Shown here one piece after another: positions 8,778 through 17,581 of a stretch of DNA of 46,357 nt; the first letter of the stretch is position 1; each line of letters begins with the position of its first letter. The DNA lies in the NCBI GenBank assembly GCA_965661765.1, contig CBFIFE010000017.1:1-46357 (forward strand). The letters are read 5' to 3'. The notes below the pieces were generated by a model. It searched no databases and was not told the origin of the DNA. It saw nothing but the letters and a program-made list of their open reading frames with translations. This stretch comes from JBMYZL01 sp965661765 (GTDB taxonomy: Bacteria; Bacteroidota; Bacteroidia; Flavobacteriales_D; Sanyastnellaceae). The translations under genes were made by a program, and so were the position numbers.

Positions 8778-11700
8778 TCAATCGAGTGAAACGGTGAGGC
8801 CCAATCCACGGAGTTCGTGAAGCAGGACATTGAAGGATTCGGGGATGCCTGGTGTGGGCATGACATCACCCTTGACGATGCTCTCATAAGCGCGAGCTCG
8901 ACCATTGACATCGTCGGACTTCACGGTCAGGATTTCCTGAAGGATGTTCGCAGCACCAAATGCTTCGAGCGCCCAAACCTCCATCTCTCCAAATCGCTGT
9001 CCACCAAACTGCGCTTTACCGCCCAACGGCTGTTGGGTGATGAGCGAGTATGGCCCGATGGATCTTGCGTGCATTTTGTCGTCAACCATGTGGCTGAGTT
9101 TGATCATGTAGATCACGCCCACTGTGGCTGGCTGGTCAAAACGTTCTCCAGTACCGCCGTCATAGAGGTAACTGACGCCACATTCTGGGACACCCGCTTC
9201 GGTTGTGATCGCCGTGATTTGGTCCAAAGAAGCACCATCGAAAATCGGCGTCGCATAAGTGCGGCCCAATTTCTGACCTGCCCACCCCAAAACCGTCTCG
9301 TAAATCTGCCCCAAGTTCATTCGCGAAGGAACACCCAATGGGTTCAACACGATGTCCACAGGTGTTCCATCCTCCAAGAATGGCATGTCTTCCGCACGAA
9401 CAATCTTGGCCACAATGCCTTTGTTGCCGTGCCGACCCGCCATCTTGTCCCCTACCTTGAGCTTCCGCTTTTTCGCCACATAGACTTTGGCCAGTTTGAC
9501 GATGCCCGTCGGCAACTCATCTCCTACGGTCACCTGGAATTTCTTCCGCTTGTATGCCCCGAGAAGATCATTGTATTTGAGGTGGTAGTTGTGAACGAGG
9601 CGACGGACCAAAGCATTCGTCTCATCGTCCCGAACCCAGCCATCGCTGTTGATGGTCAAATAATCCAATGACGACAAGATTCGCTGGGTGAACTTCACCC
9701 CTTTCTTCACTTGCTCCTCCTTGTAATAGTTGTTGACGCCTTGGCACACTTTGCTTCCGACCAATTTCATCAACTTGTCAACAAGCACCTTCTTCAGATC
9801 ACCTGCTTCGATGTCAAATTCCTTGTCAATTCGCTCCAAAACGGCCTTGTCTGCCGCTTTCGACTTCCTGTCCTTGATGGCGCGACTGAACAATTTCTTG
9901 TCAATGACAACGCCATAGCCGCTTGGTGGCATTTTCAAAGAAGCATCCTTGACATCACCGGCTTTGTCCCCGAAGATGGCGCGAAGCAACTTTTCTTCCG
10001 GACTCGGATCGGATTCGCCCTTTGGTGTGATTTTTCCGATCAAGATGTCGCCTTCCTTCACCTCTGCACCAACACGGATCAATCCATGTTCGTCCAAATC
10101 CTTGGTCGCCTCCTCACTGACATTCGGAATGTCACTCGTCAACTCTTCGATGCCGCGTTTCGTGTCACGCACTTCAAGAACGTACTCGTCAATGTGCAAG
10201 GACGTGAACACGTCCTCGCGCACCACCCGCTCCGAAATGACAATCGCATCCTCGAAGTTGTAACCTTTCCATGGCATGAAGGCAACCTTCATGTTTTGGC
10301 CCAAGGCCAACTCGCCCGCCTGTGTAGAGTACCCCTCAACCAAAACCTGGCCAGTCACCACGTGCTGTCCCTTGGCAACGATTGGCTTGAGGTTCATGCA
10401 TGTTCCTTGGTTGGTTCGCTTGAACTTGGTCAACGGATACACAGAGATGTCACTGTCAAACGTAACGAGACGGTCCATCTCGTCCATATCGTATTTGATG
10501 CGAATTTCATTGGCGTCCACGTACTCGATGACACCATCGGCCTCCGCCCGCAGCAGTACCCTTGAGTCCTCGGCAACGGACTTCTCCAAGCCCGTTCCTA
10601 CGATGGGCGCAGCCGGACGAATCAACGGCACCGCCTGCCGCATCATGTTCGACCCCATCAGCGCACGGTTGGCATCATCGTGCTCCAAAAATGGAATCAG
10701 TGATGCAGCAATCGAAGCGATTTGGTTGGGCGCAACGTCCATGAAGTCCAACTGGCCTGGCTCTACCTGGGGGAAATCACCCTCCATACGCGCCTTGACG
10801 ATGTCGTTCTTGAACGTGCCATCCCCTTCGATCGGCGCATTCGCTTGTGCAATGAGATTGGCATCCTCCTCCTCTGCAGACAAATACACGATGTCGTTCG
10901 TGACCTTGCCTTCGATCACCTTTCGATATGGGGTTTCAATGAAGCCCAATCGGTTCACCTTCGCGTAAACACACAAGCTGCTGATCAGACCAATGTTTGG
11001 GCCTTCCGGCGTCTCGATGGTGCAAAGACGTCCGTAGTGGGTGTAGTGCACATCACGCACCTCAAAACCCGCTCTTTCTCGCGAAAGTCCGCCTGGTCCC
11101 AACGCCGAAATCCGGCGCTTGTTGGTCACCTCACTCAGCGGATTGGTTTGGTCCATGAACTGCGACAGCTGATTCGTGCCGAAAAAGCTGTTGATGACCG
11201 AGCTCAACGTCTTGGCGTTGATCAAATCCGTCGGCGTGAAGACCTCATTGTCCCGAACATTCATTCGCTCACGAATGGTTCTGGCCATCCGCGCGAGGCC
11301 CACTCCAAACTGATTGTACAATTGCTCCCCTACGGTCCGAATGCGTCGGTTGCTCAGGTGATCAATGTCATCGACATCAGCGTTTGAATTCACCAAATCC
11401 AAGAGGTACTTGATGATTTTCAAAATGTCATCTTTCGTCAAGGTCCGATTCTGCACAGCGTCGTCAATCTCCAGCTTCCTGTTGATTCTGAATCGACCAA
11501 CCTCACCCAAGTCGTAACGCTGCTCAGAGAAAAACAGCTTGTCAATCACCCCACGAGCTGTTTCCAAATCTGGCGGCTCTGCATTCCGCAATTGCCGATA
11601 AATGTATTCAACCGCCTCCTTCTCGCTGTTGGAACTGTCCTTCTGAAGGGTGTTGTAAATGATCGCGTAATCCGCTTGATTGATTTCCTCTTTGTGAAGA

Positions 11701-12587
11701 ATGATGCTCTTGACCCCAGCATCGATGATCAAATCAATGTGCTCCTTCTCGAGCAACGTCTCCCGATCCATCACCACTTCATTCCGCTCAATGGACACCA
11801 CTTCACCAGTATCCTCGTCCACAAAATCTTCGATCCAGGTCTTCAAGACCCGCGCCGCCAACCGCCGGCCGACAACGCGCTTCAACCCGGCCTTGCTCAC
11901 CTTGACCTCATCTGCAAGGTCGAAAATGTCCAAAATATCTCGGTCTGTTTCGTAGCCTATTGCACGCAACAACGTGGTCACCGGCAACTTCTTCTTCCTG
12001 TCAATGTAGGCATACATGACACTGTTGATGTCCGTCGCAAACTCGATCCAAGACCCCTTGAATGGGATGATTCGAGCACTATACAATTTCGTGCCATTGG
12101 CATGACGGCTCTGGCCGAAGAACACACCTGGAGAACGATGCAATTGATTGACGATCACACGCTCTGCGCCATTGATTACAAAAGAACCCTGCGGCGTCAT
12201 ATAGGGGATGGTTCCCAAATAAACATCCTGAACGATGGTCTCAAAATCTTCGTGTTCCGGGTCCGTACAATACAGCTTCAGCTTGGCTTTGAGGGGAACA
12301 CTATAAGTCAAACCTCGCTCAATGCACTCGTCGATGCTGTATCGAGGCGGATCGATGAAATAATCCAGGAATTCGAGGACAAACTGATTTCTCGTATCCG
12401 TAATGGGAAAGTTTTCACTGAAAACCTTAAATAGGCCTTCAGACTCTCGGTTCTCCGGATTCGTCTCCAACTGGAAGAACTCTTGGAAAGAGCGCAACTG
12501 GATGTCGAGGAAGTCAGGATGAGCCAATGGCAACTCCACGGAGGAGAAGCTCATGCGCTCTGGTTTCGGTTGCTTCACCAGGGTCAT
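8778..12587 (-). CDS. rpoB: DNA-directed RNA polymerase subunit beta
   Basis: The 1269-residue beta subunit of RNA polymerase. The rifampicin-binding cluster reads FGTNQLSQFMDQTNPLSEVTNKRR and LGPGGLSRERAGFEVRDVH in two adjoining segments, with the residues usually found in sensitive enzymes; this is only a reading of the motif. The active-site segments KGYNFEDAI and the GRHGNKG motif are present. The start is ATG 12587. The 122-base gap to rplL holds a strong hairpin, and I see no TAnnTTTG element between it and the start, so rpoBC is probably expressed by readthrough from the ribosomal-protein operon. Confidence 0.98.
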   Translation of the reverse strand: MTLVKQPKPERMSFSSVELPLAHPDFLDIQLRSFQEFFQLETNPENRESEGLFKVFSENFPITDTRNQFVLEFLDYFIDPPRYSIDECIERGLTYSVPLKAKLKLYCTDPEHEDFETIVQDVYLGTIPYMTPQGSFVINGAERVIVNQLHRSPGVFFGQSRHANGTKLYSARIIPFKGSWIEFATDINSVMYAYIDRKKKLPVTTLLRAIGYETDRDILDIFDLADEVKVSKAGLKRVVGRRLAARVLKTWIEDFVDEDTGEVVSIERNEVVMDRETLLEKEHIDLIIDAGVKSIILHKEEINQADYAIIYNTLQKDSSNSEKEAVEYIYRQLRNAEPPDLETARGVIDKLFFSEQRYDLGEVGRFRINRKLEIDDAVQNRTLTKDDILKIIKYLLDLVNSNADVDDIDHLSNRRIRTVGEQLYNQFGVGLARMARTIRERMNVRDNEVFTPTDLINAKTLSSVINSFFGTNQLSQFMDQTNPLSEVTNKRRISALGPGGLSRERAGFEVRDVHYTHYGRLCTIETPEGPNIGLISSLCVYAKVNRLGFIETPYRKVIEGKVTNDIVYLSAEEEDANLIAQANAPIEGDGTFKNDIVKARMEGDFPQVEPGQLDFMDVAPNQIASIAASLIPFLEHDDANRALMGSNMMRQAVPLIRPAAPIVGTGLEKSVAEDSRVLLRAEADGVIEYVDANEIRIKYDMDEMDRLVTFDSDISVYPLTKFKRTNQGTCMNLKPIVAKGQHVVTGQVLVEGYSTQAGELALGQNMKVAFMPWKGYNFEDAIVISERVVREDVFTSLHIDEYVLEVRDTKRGIEELTSDIPNVSEEATKDLDEHGLIRVGAEVKEGDILIGKITPKGESDPSPEEKLLRAIFGDKAGDVKDASLKMPPSGYGVVIDKKLFSRAIKDRKSKAADKAVLERIDKEFDIEAGDLKKVLVDKLMKLVGSKVCQGVNNYYKEEQVKKGVKFTQRILSSLDYLTINSDGWVRDDETNALVRRLVHNYHLKYNDLLGAYKRKKFQVTVGDELPTGIVKLAKVYVAKKRKLKVGDKMAGRHGNKGIVAKIVRAEDMPFLEDGTPVDIVLNPLGVPSRMNLGQIYETVLGWAGQKLGRTYATPIFDGASLDQITAITTEAGVPECGVSYLYDGGTGERFDQPATVGVIYMIKLSHMVDDKMHARSIGPYSLITQQPLGGKAQFGGQRFGEMEVWALEAFGAANILQEILTVKSDDVNGRARAYESIVKGDVMPTPGIPESFNVLLHELRGLGLTVSLD

Positions 12588-12644
12588 GGTGCAGGGGATT
12601 CAGTAGTGAGAACAGACGATTGGTTTGCAGGTTTTTTTAAAAGG

Positions 12645-12687
12645 CAAAAAAAGGTCTAGGCGAGGACCTGCATCCTCACCTAGACCT
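12645..12687 (-). terminator. rplL-rpoB intergenic terminator/attenuator
   Basis: On the minus strand a 15-position stem (AGGTCTAGGTGAGGA / TCCTCGCCTAGACCT, one wobble) with a TGCAGG loop is followed by seven T's. It lies directly after rplL and before rpoB. This is the position of the known partial terminator in other bacteria, which lowers rpoBC expression relative to the ribosomal proteins. Confidence 0.85.
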
Positions 12688-12709
12688 ACTCCGTTAGCAG
12701 GAAATCGAA

Positions 12710-13087
12710 TTACTTGAGCTCGACTTCAGCACCGGCTTCCTCGAGTTGCTGCTTGAGCGCTTCGGCTTCGTCCTTGGACACGCCCTCCTTCAATGGAGAA
12801 GGTGCACTGTCGACGATTTCCTTTGCCTCTTTCAAGCCGAGACCGGTCAACTCCTTCACTGCCTTAACAACTGCGAGCTTCGCAGAACCAGCAGATTTCA
12901 AAATCACATCGAATTCAGTTTGCTCTTCTGCAGCACCTGCGTCTCCGCCTCCTGCAGGACCTGCAACCGCAACAGCAGCTGCTGCCGGCTCGATGCCATA
13001 TTCGTCTTTCAAAATACCAGCCAATTCGTTGACCTCCTTTACAGTGAGGTTTACGAGGGCTTCGGCCATTTCCTTCAAATCAGCCAT
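12710..13087 (-). CDS. rplL: 50S ribosomal protein L7/L12
   Basis: A 125-residue stalk protein, present in several copies per ribosome and needed for recruiting translation GTPases. The N-terminal dimerisation helix region is followed by an Ala/Gly-rich hinge (about residues 36-53). The C-terminal domain carries KLAVVKAVKELTGLGLKEAK, the conserved factor-binding face. Start ATG 13087, TAA stop. It lies 44 bases after rplJ, its stalk partner. Confidence 0.97.
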   Translation of the reverse strand: MADLKEMAEALVNLTVKEVNELAGILKDEYGIEPAAAAVAVAGPAGGGDAGAAEEQTEFDVILKSAGSAKLAVVKAVKELTGLGLKEAKEIVDSAPSPLKEGVSKDEAEALKQQLEEAGAEVELK

Positions 13088-13131
13088 GATGATGTTGTAT
13101 TAAATTGTTCTTATGTTTGACTAGGTGGAAA

Positions 13132-13656
13132 TTATCCTTCACGTTCTGACAAGGTCTTCACCAAGCCAGACAAGGTATTTCCTGCAGACTGCAATGATCC
13201 GAGAACATTCTTCGCAGGAGACTGCAGCAAAGCCACAACGTCTGCAATGAGTTCGTCCTTCGATTTGATTGCTGTCAGAGCCTCCAAGTGCTCCGATCCA
13301 ACGTAACAAGCTTCCTCGACGTAAGCGGCCTTGAGCGAAACCAGTTCAGACTTCTTGTTGAAATCCTTCAAAAGTTTCGCAGGCGCGTTGCCTACCTCAC
13401 CGACCATCACGACGGTTTGGCCCTTCAGAACTTCATACAGCTCGCTGTAATCTTTTCCTTCCACACGCTCCATTGCTTGGCGCAACAAGGTGTTTTTGAC
13501 CATCCGAACGCCAATGTCTTTTTTGTAGCACTCCCTGCGAAGATTTGTCGTTCCCTCTGAGTTCAGCCCTGAGGCATCCGTCAAGTAAACAACAGGATTC
13601 TCCAACAACACCTGGGCGAGCTCTTCAATCTGTTGATTTTTCTCTGTTCGAGTCAT
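13132..13656 (-). CDS. rplJ: 50S ribosomal protein L10
   Basis: A 174-residue L10, which anchors the L7/L12 dimers on the 50S subunit. The N-terminal RNA-binding part includes the conserved VYLTDASGLN, RMVKNTLLRQAM and LKGQTVVMVG segments, and a C-terminal helix follows for L12 binding. Start ATG 13656, 18 bases after rplA. In many bacteria the L10-L12 complex represses its own mRNA; no specific leader structure was worked out here. Confidence 0.97.
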   Translation of the reverse strand: MTRTEKNQQIEELAQVLLENPVVYLTDASGLNSEGTTNLRRECYKKDIGVRMVKNTLLRQAMERVEGKDYSELYEVLKGQTVVMVGEVGNAPAKLLKDFNKKSELVSLKAAYVEEACYVGSEHLEALTAIKSKDELIADVVALLQSPAKNVLGSLQSAGNTLSGLVKTLSEREG

Positions 13657-13674
13657 GAGTTCTCAGGTTGATGG

Positions 13675-14370
13675 TTATGCCAAAGCAGACTTTTGATCGA
13701 CGAGAATGCCCGGCCCCATTGTTGAGCTCAAATAAATGCTCATCATGTAGGTTCCCTTGGCAGCAGCAGGCTTCAACCGCATCAAAGTTGACATCACTTC
13801 TCGGGTATTCTCCTCGAGCTTGTCCGCAGAAAAAGAAACCTTTCCTACAGAGGCATGGATAATGCCATATTTGTCAACCTTGAAATCAATTTTGCCCGCC
13901 TTCACGTCTTGTACAGCCTTTCCGACTTCCATGGTCACGGTGCCAGATTTGGGGTTCGGCATCAAGCCTCTTGGACCGAGAATTCGACCCAAAGCCCCCA
14001 CTTTGCCCATGACCTGGGGAGTGGTAATAATAACATCCACGTCGGTCCATCCGTCCTTGATCTTTGCCACAAACTCGTCCAAACCGACGAAATCCGCACC
14101 AGCGTCCTTTGCCTCCTGCTCTTTGTCAGGATTGCAAAGCACAAGCACGCGGACAGTCTTGCCCGTGCCATGAGGCAGGGAAACTGTTCCACGAACCATC
14201 TGATTCGCTTTTCGAGGGTCTACGCCGAGTCGCACCGCCAAATCTACGGAAGCGTCAAACTTCGTCGTCGACAGCTCCTTCACCAAGGAAGTCGCATCCG
14301 CCAACGCATACGCCTTCTCGGCGTCGAACTTTTCCGCAATGGCCTTTTGGTTCTTTGTCAATCGTCCCAT
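13675..14370 (-). CDS. rplA: 50S ribosomal protein L1
   Basis: A 231-residue L1 of usual length, part of the mobile stalk by the E site. Recognisable segments are GTVSLPHGTGKTVRV, the ADFVGLDEFVAKI region, and LGPRGLMPNPKSGTV, which is the family signature. Start ATG 14370, 18 bases downstream of the rplK stop, TAA stop at 13675. L1 is often the autogenous repressor of the rplK-rplA message; no binding site was identified. Confidence 0.97.
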   Translation of the reverse strand: MGRLTKNQKAIAEKFDAEKAYALADATSLVKELSTTKFDASVDLAVRLGVDPRKANQMVRGTVSLPHGTGKTVRVLVLCNPDKEQEAKDAGADFVGLDEFVAKIKDGWTDVDVIITTPQVMGKVGALGRILGPRGLMPNPKSGTVTMEVGKAVQDVKAGKIDFKVDKYGIIHASVGKVSFSADKLEENTREVMSTLMRLKPAAAKGTYMMSIYLSSTMGPGILVDQKSALA

Positions 14371-14388
14371 TTTGCGCGATTTTGTGAC

Positions 14389-14826
14389 TTAGAAAGGGCG
14401 TTCACCTTCGACACGAAGCCCCATGCTCCGAGCCGTTCCAGCGACCATCCGCATCGCGGATTCCACTGAAAAACAGTTCAGATCAGGCATCTTGTCTTCT
14501 GCAATTGTCCGCACTTGATCCCAATTCACGGCACCGACCTTCTTCCTGTTGGGCTCGGCAGAACCACCTTTCAGCTTTGCAGCTTCGAGCAATTGTACCG
14601 CAGCAGGAGCTGTCTTAATGACAAAGTCAAAAGACTTGTCGCCGTAAACTGTAATGACCACAGGAACAACCTTTCCCGCTTTATCCTGGGTCCGAGCATT
14701 GAATTGCTTACAGAACTCCATGATATTCACCCCTTTCGCACCGAGGGCCGGTCCGACTGGAGGTGAAGGATTGGCTGCACCACCGCGAATCTGCAGTTTG
14801 ATGAGTCCAGCTATTTCTTTAGCCAT
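14389..14826 (-). CDS. rplK: 50S ribosomal protein L11
   Basis: A 145-residue L11, part of the GTPase-associated centre on 23S rRNA. The N-terminal proline-rich loop GGAANPSPPVGPALGAKGVNI and the C-terminal RNA-binding domain ending in GTARSMGL are intact. Start ATG 14826. The 86-base gap to nusG contains no terminator-like hairpin, so it is probably cotranscribed with secE-nusG. Confidence 0.97.
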   Translation of the reverse strand: MAKEIAGLIKLQIRGGAANPSPPVGPALGAKGVNIMEFCKQFNARTQDKAGKVVPVVITVYGDKSFDFVIKTAPAAVQLLEAAKLKGGSAEPNRKKVGAVNWDQVRTIAEDKMPDLNCFSVESAMRMVAGTARSMGLRVEGERPF

Positions 14827-14912
14827 AGTGATTTATATTGAACAGTCCACGACGCGCGCAAATGGGAAGCATTAAAAAGGACATTGCGACTGTCAAGGCT
14901 GTCTGTTCCGAA

Positions 14913-15464
14913 TTAAACGTCTTTTTCTACTTGCAGGTAACCAAGTTCGACAGGGGTTTTCCTGCCAAAGATTTTTACCATCACTTTCAACTTTTTCTTT
15001 TCTTCGTTGACCTCTTCGATGTTTCCATTGAATCCGTTGAATGGGCCATCGGTCACCTTGACCATTTCACCCACCTGGAAAGGAATGTTGATTTCCTCTT
15101 CGGTATCCTCTAGGTCATCAATCACACCGAGGATTCGGTTGATTTCGTGCTGTCGAACAGGCAGAGGCTCTCCACGCTTCTCTGCGCCCAGAAAACCAAT
15201 CACACCCGTCGCGTTTTTCACAATGTGAGGCACCTCACCGACCAGCGCCGCTTCGATGTAGATGTAACCAGGGAACAAATTCCGTTCCTTGGAAACCTTT
15301 TTGCCATTGCGGATTTGGAAAACCTTTTCCATCGGGATCAAGATTTGTCCAACGTAGTCCTGTAAGCCTTCAGCCGCGATTTCAGTCTCCAAAGTCTCCT
15401 TGACTTTCTTCTCCTGACCGCTGATTGCCCGAACCACGTACCACTTTTTGTCAATATCACTCAT
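14913..15464 (-). CDS. nusG: Transcription termination/antitermination factor NusG
   Basis: A 183-residue NusG, which binds RNA polymerase and couples it to Rho or the ribosome. The N-terminal NGN domain starts KKWYVVRAISGQEKKV and contains LFPGYIYIEA. The C-terminal KOW domain has the VKVTDGPFNGFNG motif. The ATG at 15464 is chosen because NusG homologues begin just before KWYVV and because this leaves a normal 20-base gap after secE; an in-frame start at 15488 would add eight residues and overlap secE. Confidence 0.96.
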   Translation of the reverse strand: MSDIDKKWYVVRAISGQEKKVKETLETEIAAEGLQDYVGQILIPMEKVFQIRNGKKVSKERNLFPGYIYIEAALVGEVPHIVKNATGVIGFLGAEKRGEPLPVRQHEINRILGVIDDLEDTEEEINIPFQVGEMVKVTDGPFNGFNGNIEEVNEEKKKLKVMVKIFGRKTPVELGYLQVEKDV

Positions 15465-15484
15465 AGCAATGGCTTCAGAACCAA

Positions 15485-15703
15485 TCAAAGCAATTCGTAA
15501 ATCAAACCGATCACCCCTCTCCAGATGGAGTCACCAGCATTGACACCAAATGCCCAATCCATCACGAAGACAATGCCCGCAATCAATAAGGACGCGACAA
15601 ACACCAATACCGAAGCACCTTGAAGTTCTTTCCAACTTGGCCAGGTCACTTTTGTAACCAGTTCTTCGTATGCATCTTGAAAATACTCGGTGATCTGAGA
15701 CAT
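15485..15703 (-). CDS. secE: Preprotein translocase subunit SecE
   Basis: A 72-residue SecE, the small subunit that clamps SecY in the Sec translocon. It has the amphipathic helix with the conserved VTWPSWKEL motif, followed by a single membrane helix (about residues 30-52). The ATG at 15703 is chosen because the longer in-frame start at 15751 would lie inside tRNA-Trp. Position between tRNA-Trp and nusG is the standard bacterial arrangement. Confidence 0.95.
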   Translation of the reverse strand: MSQITEYFQDAYEELVTKVTWPSWKELQGASVLVFVASLLIAGIVFVMDWAFGVNAGDSIWRGVIGLIYELL

Positions 15704-15720
15704 GGGATACAAGGTTTTAG

Positions 15721-15793
15721 CACGGGCGGCAGGACTCGAACCTGCAACCAATGGTTTTGGAGACCACTACTCTGCCAATTGAGCTACGCCCGT
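15721..15793 (-). tRNA. tRNA-Trp (CCA)
   Basis: A 73-nucleotide cloverleaf read on the minus strand. The acceptor stem ACGGGCG pairs with CGCCCGT, with G as discriminator. The anticodon loop CTCCAAA contains CCA, and the T-arm has GGTTCGAGTCC. The 3' CCA is not encoded. It lies between tuf and secE. Confidence 0.95.
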
Positions 15794-15799
15794 AGATGG

Positions 15800-15835
15800 A
15801 AAAGAAGGCACACCACAAAGGGCGCACCTTCTTTT
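15800..15835 (-). terminator. Possible terminator after tuf
   Basis: On the minus strand AAAAGAAGG pairs with CCTTCTTTT, and the inner part extends the stem by six pairs including wobbles, with a CTTTGT loop. There is no separate U tract beyond the stem, so termination may be partial and allow readthrough into tRNA-Trp and secE. Confidence 0.5.
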
Positions 15836-15860
15836 CTCAAAATTCAAAAATTCGAAATGA

Positions 15861-17048
15861 TCACTGCGTGATTTCTGTAACCTGACCAGCACCGACAGTG
15901 CGACCACCCTCACGGATTGCAAAACGCAAACCAACATTCATCGCAATTGGGTTGATCAACTGTACGTTGATGGAGACGTTGTCTCCAGGCATCACCATCT
16001 CACGACCCTCTTCCAAGAAGATCTCTCCAGTGACGTCCGTCGTGCGGAAGTAGAACTGAGGACGATACTTGTTGTGGAAAGGCGTGTGGCGTCCACCTTC
16101 TTCTTTCTTCAAGATGTACACCTCTGCCTTGAAGTTGGTATGCGGCGTAATGGACTTCGGCGCAGCAATAACCATACCACGGCGGATGTCCTTCTTGTCG
16201 ATGCCACGAAGCAACAAACCAACGTTGTCACCAGCTTCACCGCGATCCAAAATCTTGCGGAACATCTCTACACCTGTGATGGTCGTCTTCATTGCCTCCT
16301 CCTGCATGCCGAGAATTTCGACTTCATCACCAGTGTTGATGACACCCGTCTCAATCCGTCCAGTTGCGACCGTACCACGACCGGTGATGGTGAAGACGTC
16401 CTCAATGGACATCAAGAAAGGCTTCTCGTTGTCTCGTGGTGGAATCTCAATCCACTCATCAACAGCAGTCATCAAAGCCAAAACAGTATCAACCCACTTT
16501 GGCTCACCATTCAATGCACCCAATGCGGAGCCTTGAACAACTGGACCGTTGTCTCCATCGTACTCGTAGAAGCTCAACAGCTCACGAATTTCCATTTCAA
16601 CGAGTTCCAACAACTCCGCATCATCCACCATGTCCACTTTGTTCATGAACACAACAATGCGCGGGATGCCCACCTGACGACCGAGCAGGATGTGCTCACG
16701 TGTCTGTGGCATGGGACCATCTGTAGAAGCAACCACGAGGATTGCTCCGTCCATCTGAGCCGCACCCGTCACCATGTTCTTCACATAGTCAGCGTGACCT
16801 GGACAGTCAACGTGTGCGTAGTGACGATTTAGAGTCTGGTACTCAACGTGCGACGAGTTGATCGTGATGCCGCGCTCCTTCTCTTCAGGAGCATTGTCAA
16901 TTTGATCAAATGAGCGCGCCTCACTGTACCCCGCGTCTGCAAGGACCTTCGTGATTGCAGCGGTAAGGGTTGTCTTACCGTGGTCGACGTGACCAATGGT
17001 CCCGATGTTGACGTGGGGCTTCGACCGGTCAAACGTTTCTTTAGCCAT
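15861..17048 (-). CDS. tuf: Elongation factor Tu
   Basis: A 395-residue EF-Tu, the GTPase that delivers aminoacyl-tRNA to the ribosome. The G1 motif GHVDHGKT, switch II DCPGHADY and the NKVD box are all present, followed by the two beta-barrel domains, with GRTVGAGQVT near the C-terminus. Start ATG 17048. Four tRNA genes lie immediately upstream on the same strand, the classic tRNA-tufB arrangement. No second tuf copy is present in this window. Confidence 0.98.
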   Translation of the reverse strand: MAKETFDRSKPHVNIGTIGHVDHGKTTLTAAITKVLADAGYSEARSFDQIDNAPEEKERGITINSSHVEYQTLNRHYAHVDCPGHADYVKNMVTGAAQMDGAILVVASTDGPMPQTREHILLGRQVGIPRIVVFMNKVDMVDDAELLELVEMEIRELLSFYEYDGDNGPVVQGSALGALNGEPKWVDTVLALMTAVDEWIEIPPRDNEKPFLMSIEDVFTITGRGTVATGRIETGVINTGDEVEILGMQEEAMKTTITGVEMFRKILDRGEAGDNVGLLLRGIDKKDIRRGMVIAAPKSITPHTNFKAEVYILKKEEGGRHTPFHNKYRPQFYFRTTDVTGEIFLEEGREMVMPGDNVSINVQLINPIAMNVGLRFAIREGGRTVGAGQVTEITQ

Positions 17049-17091
17049 AGCCTAGCTGTTTAAGTTAACTGTCTGGTTTCACAATAGTTCG

Positions 17092-17163
<72 letters not shown>

Positions 17164-17178
17164 TTTCTTCAAAAGAAG

Positions 17179-17251
17179 AGCGGAAGACGAGATTCGAACT
17201 CGCGACATTCAGCTTGGAAGGCTGATGCTCTACCAACTGAGCTACTTCCGC
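17179..17251 (-). tRNA. tRNA-Gly (TCC)
   Basis: A 73-nucleotide cloverleaf on the minus strand. The acceptor GCGGAAG pairs with CTTCCGC. The anticodon loop CTTCCAA contains TCC, and the T-arm has AGTTCGAATCT. It lies between tRNA-Tyr and tRNA-Thr(GGT). Confidence 0.95.
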
Positions 17252-17279
17252 TTGTGCTTTTCCCGTCGGAAACGCGGTG

Positions 17280-17362
17280 TGGGGGTAATAGGATTCGAAC
17301 CTATTCAGTCGTAGACAACAGATTTACAGTCTGCCCCGGCTCTCCAACTCCGGCGTACCCCC
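17280..17362 (-). tRNA. tRNA-Tyr (GTA)
   Basis: An 83-nucleotide class II tRNA with a long variable arm, on the minus strand. The acceptor GGGGGTA pairs with TACCCCC. The anticodon loop CTGTAAA contains GTA, and the T-arm has GGTTCGAATCC. Confidence 0.95.
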
Positions 17363-17380
17363 TTTGGTACCAAAAAAAAG

Positions 17381-17454
17381 AGCCGATGGAGGGATTCGAA
17401 CCCCCGACCCGCTGATTACAAATCAGCTGCTCTGGCCAACTGAGCTACATCGGC
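17381..17454 (-). tRNA. tRNA-Thr (TGT)
   Basis: A 74-nucleotide cloverleaf on the minus strand. The acceptor GCCGATG pairs with CATCGGC. The anticodon loop TTTGTAA contains TGT. It is the first tRNA of the Thr-Tyr-Gly-Thr-tuf transcript. Confidence 0.95.
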
Positions 17455-17474
17455 ATGCCACAAAGAACAACGAC

Positions 17475-17506
17475 AAAAAAAATGCCGCCCTGGTTTTCAG
17501 GACGGC
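17475..17506 (-). terminator. Terminator after hpf
   Basis: On the minus strand GCCGTCCTG pairs with CAGGGCGGC (one G-U) around an AAAAC loop, followed by eight T's. The wobble pair is a C-A mismatch on the other strand, so it is built for the minus strand. The promoter of the tRNA-tuf operon abuts its 5' arm. Confidence 0.85.
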
Positions 17507-17535
17507 AAATGTAAGAAAGAAACTCGTGCTTCCAA
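17506..17535 (-). promoter_or_regulatory. Promoter of the tRNA-tuf operon
   Basis: On the minus strand a TTGG -33 element (17532-17535) is separated by 18 bases from TACATTTG (17506-17513), an exact match to TAnnTTTG. Transcription should start within the 5' arm of the adjoining terminator, about 50 bases before tRNA-Thr(TGT). Confidence 0.7.
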
Positions 17536-17581
17536 GCAGGAAGAAACGAAATTCTGAAGATTTTTTTGGAAAGCAGTTCGA

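Noticed and set aside
4831..8820. Several plus-strand frames of 190 to 336 codons over rpoC
   Set aside because: They are antisense shadows of rpoC; no start signals or conserved motifs.
14827..14912. A TTGACA-like -35 box with TAAT before rplK
   Set aside because: The phylum's housekeeping sigma factor does not use TTGACA/TATAAT promoters, and no TAnnTTTG element is present; readthrough from nusG is simpler.
15704..15751. A longer secE start at 15751
   Set aside because: It would run through tRNA-Trp, and SecE homologues start near the ATG at 15703.
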